Below, in pieces: positions 1-5,629 of a DNA stretch of 5,719 nt. The stretch lies in assembly GCA_018372555.1 (NCBI GenBank), contig JAHAIU010000188.1, positions 1-5,719 on the forward strand. Reading direction: 5' to 3'. Numbering within the stretch: the first letter of the stretch is position 1; the number at the start of each line of letters is the position of its first letter. The DNA is from Clostridium sp. (GTDB taxonomy: Bacteria; Bacillota; Clostridia; Clostridiales; Clostridiaceae). The notes beneath the pieces were generated by a model. That model did no database searches. It was not told the DNA's origin and saw only the letters and a program-made list of their open reading frames with translations. The position numbers and the translations under genes are program-made.

Positions 1-1370
1 TTTAAAATGATGTCTGCAACCTTAACTACGTCTCCAGCACCTACAGTTAAAACAATATCATCTTTTTCTACTTTAGATTTTAAGTAAGCTGCAGCTTCCT
101 CATGACTATGAACATTTACACACTTAAGACCAGTAGCTCTAATTGCATCTCCTAATTCCTCAGATGAAACAAGTCCTGTATCTTTTTCTCTTGCCGCATA
201 GATATCCATAAGTAGCAGTTCATCAGCTTCATTAAAGCAAGTAGTGAAGTCATCAAATAAAGTTTTTGTTCTAGTAAAGGTATGAGGTTGGAATACTGCA
301 TAGATTTTCTTATTAGGTATTAACTTAGCAGTATCTAATGTAGCTTTTATTTCAACTGGATGATGAGCATAATCATCTATAATAGTAGCTCCATTAAATT
401 CACCCTTATATTCGAATCTCTTGTGAGCACCCTTACATTCTTTTAATCCCTCAATGATAGATTCGTATGGAAGGTTAAATATTAAGCCAACAGCTATAGT
501 TGATAAGGCATTTAATACATTATGCTTACCAGTTGTGCTTAAAGTCACTTCAAATAAGTCTTTGTTGTCCTTATTTACAGTAAAGGTAGCACAACCCTTA
601 TTATCAAATCTGATATTAGTAGCTCTAATATCACCTTCATTAATTCCGTATCTGATAACATTACATTTAGCTTTATCTAATACTTCTTTTACATTAGTAT
701 CTTCACAGTATCCAATTAAATATCCATCTTCAGGGATGATATTAGAGAATTTCTCGAAAGTTTCTTTTATATGATTTAAGTCTCTATAATAGTCTAAATG
801 ATCAGCATCAATATTTAATATAATACCTATATATGGATAAAATTTTAAGAATGATTCCTTATATTCACATGCTTCAGTTAAGAAGTACTCACTATCACCT
901 ATTTTGAAGTTACCATTAATAACATCTAATTCTCCACCTACTAATATAGTAGGATCTAAATCAGCTTTTAAAGTTACATGAGATAACATTGAAGTACAAG
1001 TAGTTTTTCCATGAGTACCTGCAACAGCAACATTGAACTTATGACCTTTCATAATTAATCCTAAAAATTCAGCTCTATCTACTAAGGTAATATTTTGATC
1101 CTTAGCTTCAATTATTTCAGGATTATCTGAAGGTATAGCAGCTGTATAAACTACTAAGTCAACATTTTTTAAGTTTTCTTTATTGTGACCTATGTAAATT
1201 TCAGCACCTTCAGCTTTTAGCTTATCAGTTAACTCTGATTCCTTAGAATCAGAACCAGATACCTTAAAACCTTTATTAAGTAAAAGTGCTGCAAGACCAC
1301 TCATGCTTATTCCACCAATTCCTATAAAGTGGACTTTTTTATTTATATCTCTATTAAGATCGAATAACAA
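1..1370 (-). CDS. murC: UDP-N-acetylmuramate--L-alanine ligase MurC (3' end cut by window edge)
   Basis: Cytoplasmic Mur ligase that uses ATP to join L-alanine to UDP-MurNAc, the first amino-acid addition in peptidoglycan precursor synthesis. I translated the minus strand from a TTG at 1370 and found 456 open codons running off the window at base 1; the family is usually about 458 residues in clostridia, so only a few residues are missing. The N-terminal nucleotide-sugar domain shows HFIGIGGISMSG at about residues 14-25. The ATP P-loop GTHGKTT is at 118-124, the central-domain DADHLDYY around 188-195, GKHNVLNAL at 281-289, and the C-terminal DDYAHHP motif, typical of MurC/Mpl, at 332-338. The TTG start is chosen because AAAGGAG lies 8 nt upstream and the conserved N-terminus begins about 13 residues later. 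It is transcribed divergently from purR. Mpl is a less likely alternative, given the full MurC-like length and N-terminus. Confidence 0.96.
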   Translation of the reverse strand, partial: MLFDLNRDINKKVHFIGIGGISMSGLAALLLNKGFKVSGSDSKESELTDKLKAEGAEIYIGHNKENLKNVDLVVYTAAIPSDNPEIIEAKDQNITLVDRAEFLGLIMKGHKFNVAVAGTHGKTTCTSMLSHVTLKADLDPTILVGGELDVINGNFKIGDSEYFLTEACEYKESFLKFYPYIGIILNIDADHLDYYRDLNHIKETFEKFSNIIPEDGYLIGYCEDTNVKEVLDKAKCNVIRYGINEGDIRATNIRFDNKGCATFTVNKDNKDLFEVTLSTTGKHNVLNALSTIAVGLIFNLPYESIIEGLKECKGAHKRFEYKGEFNGATIIDDYAHHPVEIKATLDTAKLIPNKKIYAVFQPHTFTRTKTLFDDFTTCFNEADELLLMDIYAAREKDTGLVSSEELGDAIRATGLKCVNVHSHEEAAAYLKSKVEKDDIVLTVGAGDVVKVADIIL

Positions 1371-1378
1371 AATATCAA

Positions 1379-1385
1379 CTCCTTT
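1379..1385 (-). promoter_or_regulatory. murC ribosome binding site
   Basis: On the minus strand AAAGGAG occupies 1385-1379, 8 nt before the TTG at 1370. It fixes the start: another TTG at 1378-1376 is out of frame and too close to the Shine-Dalgarno sequence, and the next in-frame ATG lies inside the conserved glycine-rich nucleotide-binding motif. Confidence 0.8.
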
Positions 1386-1434
1386 ATTTTTGAAAACAAC
1401 ATATTAATTTATTTCAAATAGGTTTCACCTTATA

Positions 1435-1440
1435 ATTATA
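1435..1440 (-). promoter_or_regulatory. possible murC -10 box
   Basis: Minus-strand TATAAT at 1440-1435, about 65 nt upstream of the murC start codon. I see no convincing TTGACA-like -35 hexamer at 16-18 nt, and the box is part of the symmetrical TATAATTATA, so the call rests on the -10 alone. It is the best murC promoter candidate in the divergent region. Confidence 0.35.
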
Positions 1441-1566
1441 TACAAATTTAAGAAAATGAACACATTAAAAAGCTATATATTCAATAATTTAGGGAAATTT
1501 TATGGAAAACTTTTATGGGAAAGATTAATAATAGGACTTATTTACGTTGTAAATGATTAAAACCTA

Positions 1567-1595
1567 TTGATATTGAGAAAAATATAGAATAAAAT
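1567..1595 (+). promoter_or_regulatory. sigma-A promoter of purR
   Basis: TTGATA at 1567-1572 and TAAAAT at 1590-1595 are separated by exactly 17 nt; each hexamer matches the sigma-A consensus at 5 of 6 positions. Transcription would start near 1602, giving a leader of about 59 nt before the purR start. No CGAAC-type PurBox is visible nearby, so autoregulation by PurR is not supported by the sequence. Confidence 0.7.
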
Positions 1596-1660
1596 ATGAA
1601 TATTAGTATGATTAAATTTAAAAATAATTCGGAAAATTTTACAGATGTAGGTGATTAATT

Positions 1661-2479
1661 TTGGAAAAGCTAAGTAGAAACAGTAGGGTTGTTGCCATTA
1701 CAAAAATATTAACTGAAAACCCTAATAAGGTTATTGGCCTTAATAAGTTTTCAGATTTATTAAATGCAGCTAAATCAACCATAAGTGAAGATATAGTTAT
1801 AGTTAGAGAAATTTTAGAAAAATTAGAAATGGGTAAGGTTGAAACTATCGCAGGAGCAGCTGGGGGAATTAAGTATATTCCAGGGATAGAAAACGAAAGT
1901 AGAAAAAAATTTGCTGAAGATTTATGTGAAATGTTAAAGGATGAAAGTAGAATAATACCAGGTAACTTTATTTATATGACAGATTTAATGTATAATCCAC
2001 AAATTATAAGTAAAGCTGGAGTTATTTTATCCTCTGTTTTCTGCAATAAGGAAGTTGATTATGTAGTCACAGTAGAAACTAAGGGTATTCCTTTAGCTTA
2101 TGAAGTAGCAAGAAATCTAGGTATTCCGCTAGTTATTATAAGAAGAGATAACAAAGTTACAGAAGGATCTACAGTTACTATTAATTATGTATCTGGAACT
2201 AGTGGAAGAATTCAACAGATGTCATTATCTAAGAAATCAATGAAGGTAAAAAGTAAATGTATATTTATCGATGATTTCTTAAGAGGTGGCGGAACTGCTG
2301 AAGGAATTAAGGATTTATTAAAAGAGTTTGAAAGCGAACTTATAGGTATTGGAGTACTAGTTGACAATATAAGTGTTGCTCAAAAAAGAGTAGATGACTA
2401 TATTTCAATTGTAGAACTTAAACACTTAGGAGAGTCGAAAAATTTAGAAGTGAAGCCTTCAAATTTGATTTTTGAATAG
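1661..2479 (+). CDS. purR: PurR-type transcriptional regulator (winged helix plus PRPP-binding phosphoribosyltransferase fold)
   Basis: Homologue of Bacillus subtilis PurR, which controls purine synthesis and transport genes by binding paired PurBox sites and is released by PRPP. The 272-residue length is about that of the family. Residues 1-75 form the winged-helix DNA-binding domain, with SDLLNAAKSTISEDIVIVRE at 31-50 as the likely recognition region. Residues about 78-272 form a type I phosphoribosyltransferase-like domain. Its PRPP loop FIDDFLRGGGTAEG at 202-215 keeps the two acidic residues and the glycine run; VETKGIP at 138-144 is another conserved loop. In this family the domain senses PRPP and is not known to act as an enzyme. 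The TTG start follows AGGTGAT (1649-1655); an in-frame TGA at 1652-1654 rules out a longer protein. It precedes spoVG, as in Bacillus, although the Bacillus yabJ gene is absent between them. Whether this clostridial protein controls purine genes or others is not shown here. Confidence 0.93.
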   Translation: MEKLSRNSRVVAITKILTENPNKVIGLNKFSDLLNAAKSTISEDIVIVREILEKLEMGKVETIAGAAGGIKYIPGIENESRKKFAEDLCEMLKDESRIIPGNFIYMTDLMYNPQIISKAGVILSSVFCNKEVDYVVTVETKGIPLAYEVARNLGIPLVIIRRDNKVTEGSTVTINYVSGTSGRIQQMSLSKKSMKVKSKCIFIDDFLRGGGTAEGIKDLLKEFESELIGIGVLVDNISVAQKRVDDYISIVELKHLGESKNLEVKPSNLIFE

Positions 2480-2504
2480 AATAAGGAAAGAAAACTACAA
2501 TAAA

Positions 2505-2556
2505 GTTGCAAAATTTATTAAAAAATTAAAAAATTTTAAAAAGTTTAAAATTTCAA
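2505..2556 (+). promoter_or_regulatory. AT-rich tract upstream of the spoVG promoter
   Basis: After purR ends, roughly 50 bases are almost entirely A and T, in runs of A and T, directly abutting the spoVG promoter. In B. subtilis an AT-rich box upstream of spoVG stimulates transcription and is bound by the transition-state repressor AbrB. The same role here is inferred from position and composition only. There is no GC-stemmed terminator in the gap, so purR transcripts could read into spoVG. Confidence 0.4.
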
Positions 2557-2584
2557 GAGGATTTTTACAAAATTTATAGAATTT
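2556..2584 (+). promoter_or_regulatory. sigma-H promoter of spoVG
   Basis: AGAGGATTT at 2556-2564 matches the sigma-H -35 consensus (RnAGGAwww), and ATAGAATTT at 2576-2584 matches the -10 (RnnGAAT). AGGA and GAAT are 17 nt apart, the spacing I recall for the B. subtilis spoVG P1 promoter. The transcript would start near 2590, about 27 nt before the spoVG ATG. This predicts induction at the transition to stationary phase and sporulation. Confidence 0.72.
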
Positions 2585-2616
2585 AATATCTATCAGAGCA
2601 ACGGAGGTGTAGTGCA

Positions 2617-2901
2617 ATGACAATAACTGATGTAAGAATTAGAAAGATAGCTTCAGATGGAAAAATGAAAGCTATAGTTTCTGTTACATTTGACAATGAG
2701 TTTGTAGTTCATGACATTAAAGTAATCGAAGGGCAAAATGGATTATTTATAGCAATGCCAAGCAGAAAGACACCAGATGGAGAGTTTAAGGATATAGCAC
2801 ATCCTATAAACACAGACACTAGAGAAAAAATTCAAACATCAATCTTAGAAGCTTATGAACAGGCTAAGGTTGAAGATGAGTCAGAAACAATCGTTGGATA
2901 A
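2617..2901 (+). CDS. spoVG: septation/sporulation regulator SpoVG
   Basis: Small, highly conserved regulator of 94 residues, the usual family length. It opens with MTITDVRIRKI, followed by the SpoVG core FVVHDIKVIEGQNGLFIAMP (residues 29-48) and SRKTPDGEFKDIAHPI (49-64). A charged acidic helical tail makes up the last ~20 residues. Family members act in the cytoplasm as DNA- and RNA-binding regulators; in Bacillus, spoVG affects asymmetric septation and spore cortex formation, and in Staphylococcus and Listeria it affects virulence and cell-envelope genes. The ATG has a strong GGAGGTG Shine-Dalgarno at 2603-2609 with a 7-nt spacer. It has its own sigma-H type promoter and is followed by a hairpin and an intrinsic terminator, so it can be a single-gene unit. 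Confidence 0.97.
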   Translation: MTITDVRIRKIASDGKMKAIVSVTFDNEFVVHDIKVIEGQNGLFIAMPSRKTPDGEFKDIAHPINTDTREKIQTSILEAYEQAKVEDESETIVG

Positions 2902-2914
2902 TGTAAGAAAAAAG

Positions 2915-2957
2915 AGTATATTGCAAAATTATAATAAAAATAATTTTGCAATATACT
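2915..2957. terminator. 18-bp perfect hairpin after spoVG (T-tract on minus strand)
   Basis: Arms 2915-2932 and 2940-2957 are perfectly complementary over 18 bp around a 7-nt loop (AATAAAA). The stem is AT-rich, with GC pairs only at a few positions. On the plus strand no T-run follows (AAATGG), so it is a poor terminator for spoVG; on the minus strand a run of six T follows directly (complement of the A-run at 2908-2913). It may block antisense transcription, or stabilise the 3' end of spoVG mRNA. Confidence 0.5.
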
Positions 2958-2987
2958 AAATGGTTAAATAGGTATTAAGATTAGGAA

Positions 2988-3030
2988 TGTTTCACAAGAG
3001 ATAAATAATTTGTGAGACAGGCCTTTTTTT
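2988..3030 (+). terminator. intrinsic terminator downstream of spoVG
   Basis: TGTTTCACAA (2988-2997) pairs with TTGTGAGACA (3010-3019), 10 bp including one G-U pair, around a 12-nt loop. It is followed by GGCC and seven T at 3024-3030. It separates the spoVG transcript from the glmU promoter. Confidence 0.68.
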
Positions 3031-3081
3031 GTATACAAGGGTTTAATTAAGGATTCTGGCATTATATAGGGATAAATAAGG

Positions 3082-3110
3082 TTGAAATACTGACTTTAAT
3101 ACAATATAAT
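3082..3110 (+). promoter_or_regulatory. sigma-A promoter of glmU-prs
   Basis: TTGAAA at 3082-3087 and a perfect TATAAT at 3105-3110 are 17 nt apart. Transcription would begin near 3117, leaving a leader of about 70 nt. Its place just after the spoVG terminator implies that glmU and prs form a separate transcription unit with constitutive expression. Confidence 0.78.
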
Positions 3111-3174
3111 AGAATGAGATGTTCACGAACGTTTTTTGAAAAAGTTACAAATTTGTCCTTAACATTTGACAGTG

Positions 3175-3179
3175 AGGTG
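3175..3179 (+). promoter_or_regulatory. glmU ribosome binding site that decides the start
   Basis: AGGTG at 3175-3179 sits 7 nt before ATG 3187. The longer reading from TTG 3166 would place this site inside the coding sequence and add seven residues (MTVRCVF) that the family does not have, so ATG 3187 is preferred. Confidence 0.75.
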
Positions 3180-3186
3180 TGTTTTT

Positions 3187-4560
3187 ATGTATAAATGTTC
3201 ATTAATATTAGCAGCAGGCCAAGGAAAAAGAATAAAATCAGATTTACCTAAGGTTTTACATAAAGTTGCTGGTAAAGAAATGGTTAATCATGTTATTGAT
3301 ACAATGAGAAAAGCTAGTATTGAAGATATAAATGTTATTATAGGTAAGGGAGCAGATCTTGTAAAAGAAAAGACAGCTTCTAGAAATATAAGTTACTCAT
3401 TACAAGAAGAACAACTAGGTACAGGTCATGCTGTAAAGTGTGCTATTGATTTCCTAAAAGGAAAGAAAGGTGTAGTTGGAGTATTTGCAGGAGATGCACC
3501 TTTAATTAAGTCAGAAACAGTAGAAAGATTATTTGATCTACATGTTGCAGGTAATAACGCAGCTACGTTATTAACTTCAATAGTTGAAGATCCAACAGGA
3601 TATGGTAGAGTTGTTAGAAATGGTGATGATGTATTAAAGATAGTTGAGCATAAGGACTGTAATGAAGAAGAACTTAAAATTAATGAAATGAATGCAGCTA
3701 TTTACTGCTTTGATATAGAAAATTTATTAAGTTCTCTTGAAAAGTTATCTAATGATAACAATCAAGGTGAATATTATTTAACAGATGTTATAGGAATATT
3801 AAAAGAAGAAGGCAAGAAAGTAGGAGCTATAGAGATAAATTATGAAGAAACTATAGGTGTAAACTCTAGAGTACAACTTGCTGAGGCAGAAGAAATATTA
3901 AGACAAAGAATTAACTTAAAACATATGGAAAATGGAGTTACAATAATAGATCCAAGGTCAACATATATAGGTGATGACGTAGAAATAGGTAAGGATACTA
4001 TTATTTATCCAGGGAATGTCATTGAAGGTAATACTAAAATAGGTGAAAGGGTTACTTTATATCCAAATTCACGTATAGAAAATAGTATTATTTTAAATAA
4101 TGTAGAAATTCAATCTTCAGTTATAATAGATAGTAAAATCGGGGAAAGTACCACTGTTGGACCATTTGCTTATATAAGACCTGAGTCTGTAATAGGCGAT
4201 AATGCAAGAATAGGTGATTTTGTTGAAATTAAAAAGTCTACTATAGGAAATAATACTAAGGTATCTCACTTAACTTATATAGGAGATGCTAAGGTTGGAG
4301 AGAACTGTAACTTTGGATGTGGAACAGTCGTAGTAAATTATGATGGAAAAGATAAGCATACAACAGTTATAGGAAACAATAGTTTCATTGGATGTAATAC
4401 TAATTTAGTTTCGCCAGTTAAAGTAGAAGACAATACTTATATTGCAGCAGGTTCAACAATAGTAAATGACGTGAAAGAAGGAGAACTTGCAGTAGCAAGG
4501 GCTAAACAAAGAAATATTGAAGGTTGGGTTAGTAAGAGAAAGCTTACTGATAAAAAATAA
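3187..4560 (+). CDS. glmU: bifunctional GlmU: GlcNAc-1-P uridyltransferase / GlcN-1-P acetyltransferase
   Basis: Cytoplasmic enzyme that acetylates glucosamine-1-phosphate with acetyl-CoA and then couples the product to UTP, giving UDP-GlcNAc for peptidoglycan and teichoic acid. From ATG 3187 it has 457 residues, the normal length. The N-terminal uridyltransferase domain (about 1-228) shows LAAGQGKRIKSDLPK at 8-22, EEQLGTGHAV at 74-83, the metal ligand in AGDAPL (D103), GYGRVV at 138-143, EHKD at 154-157, N169 and N226, matching positions known from E. coli GlmU. From about 250 onward there are left-handed beta-helix hexapeptide repeats (for example IGDDVEIGKDTIIYPGNVIE, 261-280). The acetyltransferase site residues R331, K349, H361, Y364 and the NYDGK segment at 384-388 are present. 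In the nucleotide loop the usual G-x-G-T-R-M reads GQGKRI. It is followed 46 nt later by prs and probably co-transcribed with it. Confidence 0.97.
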   Translation: MYKCSLILAAGQGKRIKSDLPKVLHKVAGKEMVNHVIDTMRKASIEDINVIIGKGADLVKEKTASRNISYSLQEEQLGTGHAVKCAIDFLKGKKGVVGVFAGDAPLIKSETVERLFDLHVAGNNAATLLTSIVEDPTGYGRVVRNGDDVLKIVEHKDCNEEELKINEMNAAIYCFDIENLLSSLEKLSNDNNQGEYYLTDVIGILKEEGKKVGAIEINYEETIGVNSRVQLAEAEEILRQRINLKHMENGVTIIDPRSTYIGDDVEIGKDTIIYPGNVIEGNTKIGERVTLYPNSRIENSIILNNVEIQSSVIIDSKIGESTTVGPFAYIRPESVIGDNARIGDFVEIKKSTIGNNTKVSHLTYIGDAKVGENCNFGCGTVVVNYDGKDKHTTVIGNNSFIGCNTNLVSPVKVEDNTYIAAGSTIVNDVKEGELAVARAKQRNIEGWVSKRKLTDKK

Positions 4561-4590
4561 TTATAATAAACCAAAGTGCCAAAAATATTA

Positions 4591-4597
4591 AGGAGGT
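4591..4597 (+). promoter_or_regulatory. prs ribosome binding site
   Basis: AGGAGGT at 4591-4597, a near-perfect Shine-Dalgarno, lies 9 nt before the ATG at 4607. No promoter or terminator is evident in the 46-nt glmU-prs gap. Confidence 0.8.
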
Positions 4598-4606
4598 CCT
4601 CATATA

Positions 4607-5566
4607 ATGATAACCCATGGAAAAGATATAAAGATATTTACTGGAAACTCACATCCAGAATTAGCAAAGGAAATTGCTGATATTTTAGGATTACCGCTAG
4701 GTAAGTCTAAGGTTTCTACATTTAGTGATGGAGAAATATCAGTTGATATAGGAGAAACAGTAAGAGGAGCAGATGTTTTTATAGTACAATCAACAAGCTC
4801 ACCTGTAAATAATAACCTTATGGAACTATTAATAATGATAGATGCCTTTAAAAGAGCTTCAGCAGGAAGAATAACAGTTGTTATGCCGTATTATGGATAT
4901 GCAAGACAAGATAGAAAGGCTAAATCAAGAGATCCAATTACTGCAAAGTTAGTAGCAGATCTTTTAACAGCAGCAGGTGCACATAGAGTGTTAACTATGG
5001 ACTTACATGCAGCACAAATTCAAGGGTACTTTAATATACCTGTAGATCATTTATTAGGATCACCAATATTAAGCCAATACTTCCTTGACAAAGGATTTGA
5101 TGATAAGGATGATGTTGTAGTAGTATCACCAGATTTAGGTAGTGTTACAAGAGCTAGAAAATTTGCTGATAGATTACATGCTCCAATAGCAATTATTGAT
5201 AAGAGAAGACCTAAAGCTAATGTTTCAGAAATAATGAATATAATTGGGGAAGTAAAAGGTAAGAGATGTATCTTAATAGATGATATGATAGATACAGCAG
5301 GAACTATTGCAAATGCTGCAAATGCTCTTAAGGAATTAGGAGCTACACATGTTTACGCATGCTGTACTCATGGAGTTTTATCAGGACCGGCTTTTGAAAG
5401 AATAAATAATTCAGCAATAGAAGAATTAGTTATGTTAAATACTATAAAGTTACCAGAAAAAGATGATTTAGTTAAGTTTAAAGCATTATCAGTGGCTCCT
5501 TTATTCGCAGAAGCAATTAAGAGAATTTATGATGATGAACCAATTAGTAAGTTATTTGAAGTTTAA
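4607..5566 (+). CDS. prs: ribose-phosphate pyrophosphokinase (PRPP synthetase)
   Basis: Class I PRPP synthetase, transferring pyrophosphate from ATP to ribose-5-phosphate. PRPP feeds purine, pyrimidine, NAD, histidine and tryptophan synthesis and is the signal sensed by PurR. At 319 residues it has the usual length. Family motifs appear in order: FTGNSHPELA at 11-20, FSDGEISV at 39-46, the catalytic flexible-loop region YYGYARQDRKAKSRDP at 95-110, the signature MDLHAAQIQGYF at 131-142, PDLGSVTRARKFADRL at 175-190 (often DxGG elsewhere, here DLGS), and the PRPP-binding loop CILIDDMIDTAGTI at 221-234. No catalytic residue appears lost. It probably forms allosterically controlled hexamers like other class I enzymes (family knowledge). 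It is the second gene of the glmU-prs unit and ends in a strong terminator; in related genomes pth usually follows. Confidence 0.98.
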   Translation: MITHGKDIKIFTGNSHPELAKEIADILGLPLGKSKVSTFSDGEISVDIGETVRGADVFIVQSTSSPVNNNLMELLIMIDAFKRASAGRITVVMPYYGYARQDRKAKSRDPITAKLVADLLTAAGAHRVLTMDLHAAQIQGYFNIPVDHLLGSPILSQYFLDKGFDDKDDVVVVSPDLGSVTRARKFADRLHAPIAIIDKRRPKANVSEIMNIIGEVKGKRCILIDDMIDTAGTIANAANALKELGATHVYACCTHGVLSGPAFERINNSAIEELVMLNTIKLPEKDDLVKFKALSVAPLFAEAIKRIYDDEPISKLFEV

Positions 5567-5578
5567 TACATATTAGGA

Positions 5579-5620
5579 TAAAAAGCCTCTAAAAAGCACA
5601 AACTTTTTAGAGGCTTTTTA
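5579..5620 (+). terminator. intrinsic terminator of glmU-prs
   Basis: Arms 5579-5596 and 5603-5620 pair perfectly over 18 bp, with GCCTCT/AGAGGC at the core and A/T runs on both sides, around a CACAAA loop. The right arm ends in five T. It begins 12 nt after the prs stop codon. The A-run on the left side means it could also stop transcription arriving from the right. Confidence 0.93.
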
Positions 5621-5629
5621 ATTGTATTG

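Larger units (their letters stand above)
1371..1660. other. murC-purR divergent intergenic region
   Basis: This 290-base gap between two divergently read genes holds the murC leader (minus strand), the purR promoter and leader (plus strand), and a stretch at about 1441-1560 with no feature I can name. That stretch includes an imperfect 13-nt tandem pair at 1498-1510 and 1511-1523 (TTTTATGGAAAAC then TTTTATGGGAAAG, 11 of 13 identical). I see no RNA gene, riboswitch or terminator in it. Confidence 0.6.

Noticed and set aside
454..774. 106-residue open frame on the plus strand
   Set aside because: It lies wholly antisense to murC, whose conserved motifs are continuous on the other strand. It has no convincing ribosome binding site or recognisable domain.
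1417..1568. Inverted 9-mer AATAGGTTT (1417-1425) and AAACCTATT (1560-1568) near the murC and purR promoters
   Set aside because: The placement is suggestive, but by a rough estimate about one such 9-bp inverted match is expected by chance in a region this AT-rich, so it is not evidence of an operator on its own.
1624..1638. CodY-like box in the purR leader (GGAAAATT part), and a similar one at about 1496-1510
   Set aside because: Each matches about 11 of 15 positions of AATTTTCWGAAAATT, which is easily reached by chance in AT-rich DNA.
2564..2592. Overlapping sigma-A promoter for spoVG (TTTACA, 17 nt, TATCTA)
   Set aside because: The -10 hexamer matches only 3 of 6; the sigma-H boxes in the same stretch fit much better.
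3128..3146. Hairpin AACGTTTTT / AAAAAGTT in the glmU leader
   Set aside because: The stem is mostly A-T with a bulge and a two-base loop, so it is unlikely to be stable or regulatory.
3166..3186. Longer glmU from TTG 3166
   Set aside because: The extra seven residues are not family-like and would contain the AGGTG ribosome binding site for ATG 3187.
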